A stretch of 6,242 nucleotides of DNA from Candidatus Peregrinibacteria bacterium (lineage in GTDB: Bacteria; Patescibacteriota; Gracilibacteria; Peribacterales; Peribacteraceae). Below, one piece after another: positions 1 through 5,342 of this stretch (position 1 is the stretch's first letter; each line of letters opens with the position of its first letter). Where the stretch lies: assembly GCA_016201685.1 (NCBI GenBank), contig JACQCJ010000078.1, positions 1-6,242 of the forward strand. The letters run 5' to 3'. Made by a program: the position numbers and the translations under genes. The notes under the pieces were generated by a model. It saw nothing but the letters and a program-made list of their open reading frames with translations. It ran no database searches and was not told the origin of the DNA.

Positions 1-369
1 CATCTTCGTCTCAGCATTCTTCTTCATCATGGGTTTATTGAACATCTGCATGCATGCAGCCTTTTCCTTGCCCTTCTTGTCTTTGCAGGCGGCTTTGCGT
101 GCATCGTTGCGAGTTTTGACGCACTGTGCGCGGTCTTTCCCTTTCGGGCTATCGCAGTTCTGCATCGCAGCCGATGGGATGCTCGAAGCCGAAGAGACGA
201 CCATACTGGATGTCGAGTGCGTGGCACTAACGCTGCTCACGCTCGCGGTGCTCGATGCATCATTCGATACGCTGGCAGCAGAGGATGTCGTGCTCTGCGC
301 AGCGACTCCCGTGACGGCCAGCATGGCGGTCATCGCGCCCGCACTAAGGAGGGAAGTAAGGTTCTTCAT
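1..369 (-). CDS. Secreted Ser/Ala-rich, Cys/Lys-rich small protein (C-terminus beyond window)
   Basis: The ATG is at 369 and the frame stays open to position 1, giving 123 residues without a stop, so the C-terminus lies outside the window. Residues 1-24 form a signal peptide: MKNL start, a hydrophobic stretch (LLSAGAMTAMLAVTGVAA) and a probable cleavage at VAA|Q. Residues 26-69 are a low-complexity Ser/Ala/Thr/Val linker. Residues 70-123 are lysine-rich, with four cysteines at 72, 83, 95 and 106. They form two copies of CxxxKGKxxAxC (CDSPKGKDRAQC and CKDKKGKEKAAC) separated by 11 residues, suggesting two disulfides or a small metal site outside the membrane. No named family is recognised. The sequence before the ATG (CCCCTCTTCCT) holds no Shine-Dalgarno motif and no convincing promoter was found. 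Signal peptide, linker and biased composition support a real gene; function is unknown. Confidence 0.75.
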   Translation of the reverse strand, partial: MKNLTSLLSAGAMTAMLAVTGVAAQSTTSSAASVSNDASSTASVSSVSATHSTSSMVVSSASSIPSAAMQNCDSPKGKDRAQCVKTRNDARKAACKDKKGKEKAACMQMFNKPMMKKNAETKM

Positions 370-574
370 AGGAAGAGGGGATAAAAAAATACAAGTGACA
401 CTCCGGTCCAACACAGTGATCTTACCAATGGAGTCTCAGGAGAAGCATTGCTTCTATCAGGAATGTAGTCTGCAATGTATTTCTTCCGTCTACCCTTGCG
501 GATGACCGCATGCCCCTCTGGTGGAGCGTCCGCATCCTTTCTCAGTGGAGAATACTCATGTGCTCAGTTCTTAT
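370..574. other. Intergenic stretch with no recognisable gene
   Basis: This stretch separates the start of the secreted-protein gene from the left repeat copy. Open frames crossing it have no coding character. It contains a short dyad (AGAAGCATTGCTTCT near 438-452) without a following T-tract. I see no tRNA, riboswitch or terminator. It presumably carries the upstream region of the secreted-protein gene, but no clear -10/-35 pair could be assigned. Confidence 0.5.
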
Positions 575-723
575 TATACCCTTCGCTTTCATTTTCTCAA
601 TTTTCTCTCCACATCCGTTGTTCTCCATTTTCCTCAAGAAGACGTATGAAAGCTACGGAGGCATGCTTTGGAGAGTTTGCTGATTGTCCAGATTTTGTGG
701 GATTACTTAGTGAAACGAGTATA
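575..723 (+). repeat. Copy 1 of ~147-bp inverted-pair repeat, MITE-like
   Basis: This 149-bp segment recurs on the opposite strand at 3523-3667. The two copies differ by one substitution (C616 here; A3630 in copy 2, read as T on that strand) and by four extra bases near the left end (TTCG within TATACCCTTCGCTTTC). The ends form imperfect terminal inverted repeats, clearer in copy 2: AGTGAAACGAGTATA against AATGAAAGGGGTATA, 12 of 15 matching. Both ends terminate in TATA, so insertion at a TA-rich target is possible, but no longer target duplication is visible. The copy has internal complementary segments: CTTTCAT (587-593) with ATGAAAG (646-652), and CTCTCCA (605-611) with TGGAGAG (670-676). 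No transposase is present, so a MITE or other IS-derived non-autonomous element is the best reading; a repeated structured RNA is an alternative. Confidence 0.8.
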
Positions 724-736
724 TACTCGAATCACT
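709..736. repeat. 28-bp imperfect palindrome at the inner end of repeat copy 1
   Basis: A central perfect palindrome CGAGTATATACTCG is flanked by two mismatched bases on each side and then by AGTGA and TCACT. It joins the terminal repeat of copy 1 to a near mirror image of itself lying just outside the element (TATACTCGAATCACT against TATACTCGTTTCACT). On the minus strand it would fold as a hairpin starting 15 nt after the stop of the SMR-like gene. It has no U-tract, so it is not a classical intrinsic terminator, though it could protect the 3' end of the transcript. Confidence 0.6.
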
Positions 737-750
737 CTCAGGCTCCATCC

Positions 751-1128
751 TCACAAACTCAGTAGCACCAAAGAGAGCACGGAAAAGACAATGCCGATGA
801 TTTTGATACCGCTCACGCGTTCATGGAACGCGACGATGCCGATCGAGACCGTCGCGACGGTGGCGAGGAGTAACCACGCCGTGCCCATGACGGCCAAGTG
901 ATTGTTGTGGAGGAGGGCCGGCAGCCACGCGAGCGTCGCGAGCGCGTACAATCCCACCGTGAGGAATGTGAGAGAGATGCTCGGCCCGTACGCCCATTGC
1001 TTCGACGCATATTCTCCGCATCCGAAGAACATTGCGGAGAGGAGGAGCCACAGAAGAGCCGAACGGCAAGAAGGATTTTCATGGCGCAAGCATAGCGCAG
1101 ATGAGGGTGGGATCGTTATTCGGAACAC
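751..1128 (-). CDS. SMR/EmrE-like small membrane transporter (DMT superfamily)
   Basis: The protein is up to 125 residues. It has four predicted membrane helices, at about 24-42, 52-71, 77-99 and 106-124, the size and topology of small multidrug resistance or single-EamA-repeat proteins. Helix 1 holds a membrane-embedded glutamate followed by a lysine (FFGCGEYASKQWA, E39), comparable to the essential Glu14 of EmrE. The end (IGIVAFHERVSGIKIIGIVFSV) resembles the family pattern GxxxFxExxxxxxxxGxxLI. Family knowledge suggests a dimeric proton- or ion-coupled exporter of small cations or metabolites; the substrate cannot be told. The start is uncertain. GTG at 1128 lies 15 nt after the stop of the HD-PP2C gene, while TTG at 1089 would give 112 residues, closer to the family norm. 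Neither has an SD. The gene is probably co-transcribed with the HD-PP2C gene. Confidence 0.75.
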   Translation of the reverse strand: MFRITIPPSSALCLRHENPSCRSALLWLLLSAMFFGCGEYASKQWAYGPSISLTFLTVGLYALATLAWLPALLHNNHLAVMGTAWLLLATVATVSIGIVAFHERVSGIKIIGIVFSVLSLVLLSL

Positions 1129-1143
1129 AATCAGGAGAGTCCG

Positions 1144-2940
1144 CTATTTCTCCGACTCAAATTTCATACGCATGACAACCAAGTCGTCATACTGCTTTAT
1201 GCGCGGTGGGTCGCGCAGCAGCGGATCCGCACCTTCTTTTTGATAGACCCATGCACGTAGTCCTTGAATACCTCCCCGTCGGAGTACATCGATTACTTCC
1301 TGTTGTTGCTGAGGTGTATGGAGAGGACCGGGGTAGCCGCCATCCGTGAACAAGAAGATTTCATCGCCGTCCTCCAAACGTACCGATCGTTCTTGAATAC
1401 CTTCTGCCAATGCGGCGTCCTCACCTCCTTTCAAGCTCGGCTGGCCGCCATGATCCAAGTCATTCTCCAGACGCCGGTTTCGAGCGATGACCTCCAGCAC
1501 GCGTGGATCTTCCAGTGGATTCTTGAGTGCCGGTCTTTCCTCGGGGGAGACTCGCATGACTCTCTCGAGATTCTCCAAGAGCTCCCCATCTTCCGGGAGT
1601 GAATCGCGCGGATGCTGAGCACCCCAGACGGCTGCGGCTATCTCGAGACGTTCGCAGTGCTCGCTGGTGTTCTGCGTGAGCCATGTGTTCGTCCCATCGT
1701 TGTGCAGCACGACAATGTGGCAATCGGCGACGCTCGCGACATCGAGTTTCTTCGCTTTCCTGTCCAACCGAGCGACTGCGCCGACGGCGCACAGCACTTC
1801 GCTCCGTTCCTCGGGGGTGAGCGGGAGCCCCGCTGCGATGCCTCTCAGAAGCCCGTTTGCTTGCAGAAGGATCTCCCGCGGCGTCGCATCGACCTGCGCG
1901 CCGGCGACGGCTTCACGGCACGTCACGGAGGCGGCTTTGCCCGGCGAGATCGGAAGCGGCGCACCGATGTTCGTCGCTCCATCAAAGATTCCCGCCATCA
2001 CGATATCCCCTCGTTGCCGGATGATGCCGGTATCTTCGTTCTTCTCCGGCGCAAGCACACCGGACGCATTCCTCCGTCTCGAATCGCTCAGAGTCTCGAC
2101 CTCGAAATCCGATCCTTCCTCCAGATGCACCGAGACATTCTGCTTGCCATGGATGTCGAGCCAGTGTGCGACCATATCCTGCTCGATCTTCTCGCGGATG
2201 AAGCCGGGGAGCGCGTTCGACGATGGCAGATCGATGCCCTTCTCCTTCAGCCACTGCCAGATGCGTGTTTGTACTTTGGGTGCCAGAAGACGTTCTGCAC
2301 TCCAGTACTTCATGCCCAGACGCTTCGTGCGCCTTGGATCATCATTCAGGTCACGGCGTCTTTTCTCTCTCTTGGCGATGAGATCGAGTGCGGGGGTGAT
2401 CGTGCCGTCATCGAAGATGCTGTCGATGTAGTATTGGAGCAGTTCCGACTTCGGCGTATTCGCGATTTTCTCATCGAGATTCTTTCCTGGTGTTCGTTCA
2501 AAGACCTGGAAGAAAAACTCTTCGTTCGTTGCTGTTCGCAGACGGTGATTTGGATCTACTTCTTTGTGAATTTTCCGCAATTTTTTCTTCAAGATGTGCC
2601 GTTCATCGGGAATGAAGTCGCGATAGCGCGCTTTCTCGAGATGCTTGCGCGCATCATGGACGAATGCGAAGGTTTCTTGCTGTTCAATCTGCTCTTCGGG
2701 AAGCTGCAGTGCTCCACCGAGCATGCGCATCGCCGCGGCTTCGCCCGCCTGATGCTTGATGACGTTGTTCCAGCCTTCCCATCTCCCGTCTACGTTGTGC
2801 GGCTTCCCGGCGAGTTTTGCCTCTCGTAAGAGCAGATCCATCTCGCGGCGGTGCTTGCCACGGGCAAAATCGAGCCAGTAGCGCATGCGCACTTCATGCG
2901 GGATGTGGTGATGTTCATCATGCGATCGTTGCTGTTCCAT
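1144..2940 (-). CDS. HD-domain / PP2C-type serine-threonine phosphatase fusion protein
   Basis: The protein is 598 residues, cytoplasmic, with no signal peptide or membrane helix. The C-terminal half (about 295-595) carries the PP2C metal-site motifs in order: NED at 301-303, FDG at 319-321, VAD at 404-406 (the VGDS position), the LEDGDEIFLFTDG block with D526 and TDG 532-534, and YDD at 584-586. All the acidic residues expected to bind Mn/Mg are present, so activity against phospho-Ser/Thr proteins is likely. The N-terminal part (about 55-200) fits an HD phosphohydrolase: H63 in WNNVIKHQAGEA, H95-D96 in FAFVHDARKH, and a distal Asp in LLQYYIDSIFDDG (D173). This second assignment is weaker. 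Residues 205-290 are unassigned. ATG 2940 is chosen because a perfect TATAAT sits six bases upstream. The open frame extends to 3093, but that arginine/tryptophan-rich extension overlaps the phosphoesterase gene and is unlikely to be made. No partner kinase is in the window. Confidence 0.82.
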   Translation of the reverse strand: MEQQRSHDEHHHIPHEVRMRYWLDFARGKHRREMDLLLREAKLAGKPHNVDGRWEGWNNVIKHQAGEAAAMRMLGGALQLPEEQIEQQETFAFVHDARKHLEKARYRDFIPDERHILKKKLRKIHKEVDPNHRLRTATNEEFFFQVFERTPGKNLDEKIANTPKSELLQYYIDSIFDDGTITPALDLIAKREKRRRDLNDDPRRTKRLGMKYWSAERLLAPKVQTRIWQWLKEKGIDLPSSNALPGFIREKIEQDMVAHWLDIHGKQNVSVHLEEGSDFEVETLSDSRRRNASGVLAPEKNEDTGIIRQRGDIVMAGIFDGATNIGAPLPISPGKAASVTCREAVAGAQVDATPREILLQANGLLRGIAAGLPLTPEERSEVLCAVGAVARLDRKAKKLDVASVADCHIVVLHNDGTNTWLTQNTSEHCERLEIAAAVWGAQHPRDSLPEDGELLENLERVMRVSPEERPALKNPLEDPRVLEVIARNRRLENDLDHGGQPSLKGGEDAALAEGIQERSVRLEDGDEIFLFTDGGYPGPLHTPQQQQEVIDVLRRGGIQGLRAWVYQKEGADPLLRDPPRIKQYDDLVVMRMKFESEK

Positions 2941-2946
2941 AAGAAC

Positions 2947-2952
2947 ATTATA
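2947..2952 (-). promoter_or_regulatory. Perfect -10 box (TATAAT) of the HD-PP2C gene, leaderless arrangement
   Basis: TATAAT on the minus strand is followed by GTTCTT and then the ATG at 2940, so a canonical start site falls on the A of the start codon. At 17-bp spacing the -35 region reads TGGCTG, a poor match. An alternative pairing is TTCACT with TATTAT at 17 bp, starting five or six bases further upstream. A 15-bp dyad (AGCCA-N5-TGGCT, 2971-2985) covers the -35 region and could be an operator. Confidence 0.65.
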
Positions 2953-3016
2953 TAATACTATACTAATTTCAGCCAGTGAATGGCTACTTCGTCCTCTTGA
3001 TTCTTGGGAGGCAATT

Positions 3017-3505
3017 TTACAGAAGCTCCACCATCTCCGCCTTCCGATTCGACGTATCCAGAATCGCCACCGTGCCCTTCTTCTCAAACCCATGCGCGCT
3101 GCCGGGATTGATCACGAGAACGCCTCCGATCGTTTCGTGTCGCTTCTCGTGCGTGTGGCCGCAGAGCACCACGTCGTATTGTTTGCAGAGGATCAATGCC
3201 TCCGTGATCTCCGGCACGGTGCCGTGGTAGCAAGCAATCCGTAGGCCATCGCATTCCAGCACACAGAATTCCCAACGAAAATCCCCGCCGATCTCGCGGA
3301 AATTCTTCTCGATGCGCAAATGGTCTCCATCGTTGTTCCCGAGAATGCCGGTGATGTTCGTGCCCTTGAACGCCCGCACCGACGGTCCGGCGCAATAATC
3401 TCCCAGGTGCACGATCTGCTCCACCCCGCGTTCCCGAAAGAGCGCGATCCCTTTTTCAATATTCTGAATGTGCTCGTGCGTGTCGGAGAGGATGCCCAGC
3501 AGCAT
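3017..3505 (-). CDS. YfcE/MJ0936-family metallophosphoesterase
   Basis: A 162-residue single-domain calcineurin-like phosphoesterase, the normal size for YfcE/MJ0936 proteins. The metal-binding motifs are complete: SDTH (D8, H10), HLGD (D36), GNND (N58), CYHG (H94) and CGHTH (H117, H119). A conserved INPGSAHG segment follows at 132-139. Characterised members hydrolyse artificial phosphodiesters with Mn or Ni; the natural substrate is generally unknown, and the same holds here. The protein is soluble, with no export signal. ATG 3505 starts directly at the first beta strand (MLLGILSDTH), as usual in the family, with no SD before it. Repeat copy 2 ends 17 bp upstream, and a TATAAA at the element's edge is the only -10-like box. 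The next gene on this strand begins 76 bp downstream and has its own -10 box. Confidence 0.92.
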   Translation of the reverse strand: MLLGILSDTHEHIQNIEKGIALFRERGVEQIVHLGDYCAGPSVRAFKGTNITGILGNNDGDHLRIEKNFREIGGDFRWEFCVLECDGLRIACYHGTVPEITEALILCKQYDVVLCGHTHEKRHETIGGVLVINPGSAHGFEKKGTVAILDTSNRKAEMVELL

Positions 3506-3520
3506 GGGGACATCGTAGCA

Positions 3521-3526
3521 TTTATA
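3521..3526 (-). promoter_or_regulatory. Candidate -10 box (TATAAA) at the edge of repeat copy 2
   Basis: TATAAA spans the boundary of the repeat: its TATA belongs to the terminal inverted repeat and the last two bases are flanking DNA. The predicted start near 3514 leaves a leader of about nine bases before the phosphoesterase ATG at 3505. The -35 is weak (TTGTGG at 19-bp spacing, within the repeat). At the same end of copy 1 the sequence reads TATATA, and it faces the 3' end of the SMR-like gene, so no gene there would use it. Confidence 0.35.
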
Positions 3527-3667
3527 CTCGTTTCACTAAGTAATCCCACAAAATCTGGACAATCAGCAAACTCTCCAAAGCATGCCTCCGTAGCTTTCAT
3601 ACGTCTTCTTGAGGAAAATGGAGAACAACAGATGTGGAGAGAAAATTGAGAAAATGAAAGGGGTATA
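3523..3667 (-). repeat. Copy 2 of ~147-bp inverted-pair repeat, MITE-like
   Basis: This 145-bp copy is inverted relative to the copy at 575-723. It is identical over the aligned length except for one substitution, plus a 4-bp gap relative to copy 1. The outer end reads AATGAAAGGGGTATA and the inner end AGTGAAACGAGTATA, giving an imperfect 15-bp terminal inverted repeat. Flanking bases are not shared with copy 1 beyond TA, so both ends look like true element boundaries. On the plus strand it contains a frame ending RLLEENGEQQMWREN and a TGA stop; the single substitution makes that Q an R in copy 1. On the minus strand there is a frame beginning MKATEACFGEF, identical in both copies. Neither is called as a gene. 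Confidence 0.8.
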
Positions 3668-3700
3668 CCGATGCGTCGCAGAGAAGAGCAGCACAGAACC

Positions 3701-4615
3701 TCATGGCTCCCGTCTGCCGCCCCCGCGCGCTTGTTCGAGGGCGATATTCTGCATGCTCTTCATGTTCTGAGCGTTCGCCGATCCCTCGATCACTTTCACG
3801 GCGATATCCCTTGCTTCCTGCGAGAGCGCCGTCGCCTGTTGGCGCAACCCCGCGTTCTCGGCCTTCAATTCGGCTGCGTGGGCTTCCAGCGTTTCGATTC
3901 TGGCCACGAGCAATTTGCGCTCGCCCTGGGTGCGCTCGGCGAGCAGATCGGCCGCGATCTGGTCCTCCCGGCGCACGCGTTGTTCCGTTTCGGCTGCGGC
4001 TTTTTCGGAGGCCGCGCGCACTTCGGCGTCAAAGCTCTCGGCTCGCTTTCGCAGCGCCGCCATGTCGGTTTCTTGCTTGGCGATCTCCTCCTTGCGTCGC
4101 TTGAGGTCCTCTTCCAATGCCGACTGTTTGGCTTCGTACGCATCGCTGTCGCGTTTGCGTTCCAGCGCGATGCGGTACTTGTACTCCTCCTGCTCCCGTG
4201 CCCTGTCGGCCTCGAGGCGTTGCCGATCGCGTTGCAGCTGGTCTTTGTACTCGTCATGCGTGAGCTGCAGCGCCTCCAGAGATCGCGCGGCGACGGTCAT
4301 CCCGTTCGCCTGCTCCAATCGCTCCCGTTGGACGTCCGTGGCCTGTCGGAGATCGGCAAAACGCTTCTGTTCGTCCGTGAGCGCCGCCGAGAACCGATCG
4401 ATCTCGGCCGTGAGACGCTCCCCGAGTTGTTGAAGATTGGCGGTAATGGTCTTGGCATCCATTCCCGATGCAGCGGCGATCGTTTGGTCGGCCCGCTCCC
4501 GCTCGTCGCGCACGTCGCTGCGCTGGGCGTCACGGGCTTCCAGCGCGCTGAGCGCCTTTCGATAGGCCTCCAGAATCTGCGGCTTGGTGTTTTTCTCCGT
4601 GAGGGTGATATCCAT
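3701..4615 (-). CDS. Long coiled-coil protein of unknown function
   Basis: A 304-residue, highly charged protein. It opens with a short ordered segment (MDITLTEKNTKPQILEAYRK), then runs through near-continuous Glu/Lys/Arg/Ala/Gln-rich helix from about 15 to 270 with few helix breakers (G51, G65 and G105 are among the rare glycines), as expected for extended coiled coils. The C-terminal segment (ARDIAVKVIEGSANAQNMKS, then MQNIALEQARG) is less charged and might be a conserved tail. There is no signal peptide or membrane helix. Similar long-coil proteins are often labelled myosin-like or chromosome-segregation-like without evidence, and I assign no function. ATG 4615 has no SD; the preceding bases are CACCCCCTCCCCC. 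It is divergently oriented from the toxin-antitoxin operon, with a 154-bp shared intergenic region. A large antisense frame over it is a composition shadow. Confidence 0.8.
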   Translation of the reverse strand: MDITLTEKNTKPQILEAYRKALSALEARDAQRSDVRDERERADQTIAAASGMDAKTITANLQQLGERLTAEIDRFSAALTDEQKRFADLRQATDVQRERLEQANGMTVAARSLEALQLTHDEYKDQLQRDRQRLEADRAREQEEYKYRIALERKRDSDAYEAKQSALEEDLKRRKEEIAKQETDMAALRKRAESFDAEVRAASEKAAAETEQRVRREDQIAADLLAERTQGERKLLVARIETLEAHAAELKAENAGLRQQATALSQEARDIAVKVIEGSANAQNMKSMQNIALEQARGGGRREP

Positions 4616-4636
4616 GGGGGAGGGGGTGAAAAGAAG

Positions 4637-4653
4637 GAGCGCATCGTGCGCTC
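4637..4653. other. Perfect 7-bp stem-loop in the leader region of the coiled-coil gene
   Basis: GAGCGCA and TGCGCTC pair perfectly around a three-base loop. On the minus strand the hairpin is followed by CTTCTTTTC and lies 21 bases before the ATG at 4615. If the message starts further upstream (a TACGAT near 4690 is possible), this would sit in its leader as an attenuator-like or ribosome-access structure. It could equally be a DNA-level dyad. The evidence is the symmetry only. Confidence 0.35.
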
Positions 4654-4730
4654 GCGCGTGTTCAAATGCAAGGAAAAGATGTCTAGGGGGGCTCGTATCG
4701 TATCCAAGAAGTTCGGAACGAGTGAAAATT

Positions 4731-4749
4731 GTGTTGACATTGTTTACAC
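4731..4749. promoter_or_regulatory. Candidate antitoxin operator overlapping the -35 box
   Basis: GTGTTGACA-T-TGTTTACAC is a 19-bp dyad with 7 of 9 positions symmetric. It covers the TTGACA -35 hexamer of the toxin-antitoxin promoter. Ribbon-helix-helix antitoxins of the RelB/DinJ group usually bind such dyads to repress their own operon, alone or with the toxin, so this is the natural operator candidate. Confidence 0.45.
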
Positions 4750-4763
4750 ATCTCCTCTAACAT
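4734..4763 (+). promoter_or_regulatory. Promoter of the toxin-antitoxin operon, leaderless arrangement
   Basis: A consensus TTGACA (4734-4739) is followed at 18-bp spacing by TAACAT (4758-4763, 4 of 6 matches to the -10 consensus). Six bases (AGCTGC) separate the -10 box from the ATG at 4770, placing the expected +1 on the A of the antitoxin start codon. No SD lies upstream of that ATG, consistent with a leaderless message. Confidence 0.65.
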
Positions 4764-4769
4764 AGCTGC

Positions 4770-5069
4770 ATGACGACCCTCCACGTTCGGTTGGATGACA
4801 AACGCAAGAAGCAGGCGCAGAAAATCCTGGCGGAGCTGGGGCTCGATCTCAGCGCGGCGGTGCGCATCTTCATTCACCAAATTTGCATCACCGACGGCGT
4901 TCCATTGCAGCTGATCACGGAAAACGGATTCAGCGTCGATGAGGAGGAAATGTTGTTGCGGGATGCCCAGGCCGCGCGCGCGGGAAAAGGAGTGAAACGC
5001 TACAAGAACGTCGACGATCTCTTCGCCGCCCATGCCGATGCTCACGATCGTCACGCGTCCGCGGTATGA
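4770..5069 (+). CDS. dinJ: RelB/DinJ-family antitoxin
   Basis: A 99-residue antitoxin. The N-terminus is a ribbon-helix-helix DNA-binding domain: strand TTLHVRLDD (2-10), helix A about 11-23, turn at LGLD (23-26), helix B LSAAVRIFIHQI (27-39). It is followed by the GVPLQL segment (43-48) characteristic of RelB/DinJ proteins. The C-terminal part (50-99), acidic early on and rich in Ala/His later, is the expected toxin-wrapping region. It should dimerise, repress its own promoter through the dyad at 4731-4749, and neutralise the toxin encoded immediately downstream. Its 3' end overlaps the toxin start by 38 bp, typical of translationally coupled pairs. The family assignment is firm; the gene symbol reflects the closest E. 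coli pair (DinJ-YafQ) and is by family only. Confidence 0.9.
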   Translation: MTTLHVRLDDKRKKQAQKILAELGLDLSAAVRIFIHQICITDGVPLQLITENGFSVDEEEMLLRDAQAARAGKGVKRYKNVDDLFAAHADAHDRHASAV

Positions 5070-5334
5070 ACGCGATTTCCGCCGCTTCCTGCGCAGTCCG
5101 CAGGCCGAGAAATTCCTGCCGAAACTCCGGATGGCGATTCTCCATTTGCAGGAGCGCAAGGCATTGCCGATTGCGTTTCGCGATCATGCGTTAAAGGGGC
5201 GCCTGCAGGGGCTGCGCGAATGCCACATCGATCACGATCTGCTGCTCGTCTACCAAGTCATCGAGAAGCGCCTGGAGTTGGCGCTCCTGCGTTTGTGCGA
5301 TCACGATGCGTTGCGGACGATCGCGACTTCTTGA
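5032..5334 (+). CDS. yafQ: YafQ-family mRNA interferase toxin
   Basis: A 100-residue RelE-superfamily toxin that should cleave mRNA in the ribosomal A site when the antitoxin is degraded. The YafQ active-site pattern is recognisable: RDHALKG (H52, aligning with E. coli H50), ECHIDHD (H65 and D69, aligning with H63 and D67), LLVY, and LLRLCDH (R87 and H91, aligning with R83 and H87). The Trp after the catalytic Asp in E. coli is Leu70 here. The toxin therefore looks intact. Two ATGs, 5032 and 5038, are six bases apart in frame. Either overlaps the antitoxin gene and neither has an SD, so translation probably depends on coupling. TGA ends the gene 21 bp before the next ATG. Confidence 0.92.
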   Translation: MPMLTIVTRPRYERDFRRFLRSPQAEKFLPKLRMAILHLQERKALPIAFRDHALKGRLQGLRECHIDHDLLLVYQVIEKRLELALLRLCDHDALRTIATS

Positions 5335-5342
5335 AATGGGCA

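Noticed and set aside
29..505. 158-residue plus-strand frame over the left end
   Set aside because: It lies antisense to the secreted protein, whose signal peptide and Cys repeats make the minus strand the coding one.
475..765. 96-residue plus-strand frame spanning repeat copy 1
   Set aside because: It is a chance frame joining unique sequence, the repeat and downstream DNA; the matching part in copy 2 continues into different sequence, so no common protein is encoded.
1612..2829. 405-residue plus-strand open frame opposite the HD-PP2C gene
   Set aside because: No recognisable domain; it is antisense to a gene with clear PP2C motifs and arises from GC-rich codon structure.
2941..3093. N-terminal extension of the HD-PP2C frame by 51 residues
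   Set aside because: It is Arg/Trp-rich, overlaps the 3' end of the phosphoesterase gene and includes the promoter. The perfect -10 box points to ATG 2940.
3540..3600. Intact transposase gene beside the repeats
   Set aside because: No frame in or beside the repeats shows a transposase fold or DDE/HUH motif; only short preserved peptides are seen.
575..3667. CRISPR array or phage att sites as explanation of the repeats
   Set aside because: There are only two copies, inverted and far apart, with no short regular spacing, no cas genes, and no integrase or tRNA next to either copy.
3671..4765. 364-residue plus-strand open frame opposite the coiled-coil gene
   Set aside because: It mirrors the codon pattern of the coiled-coil gene, has no family features, and runs through the leader and promoter region of the toxin-antitoxin operon.
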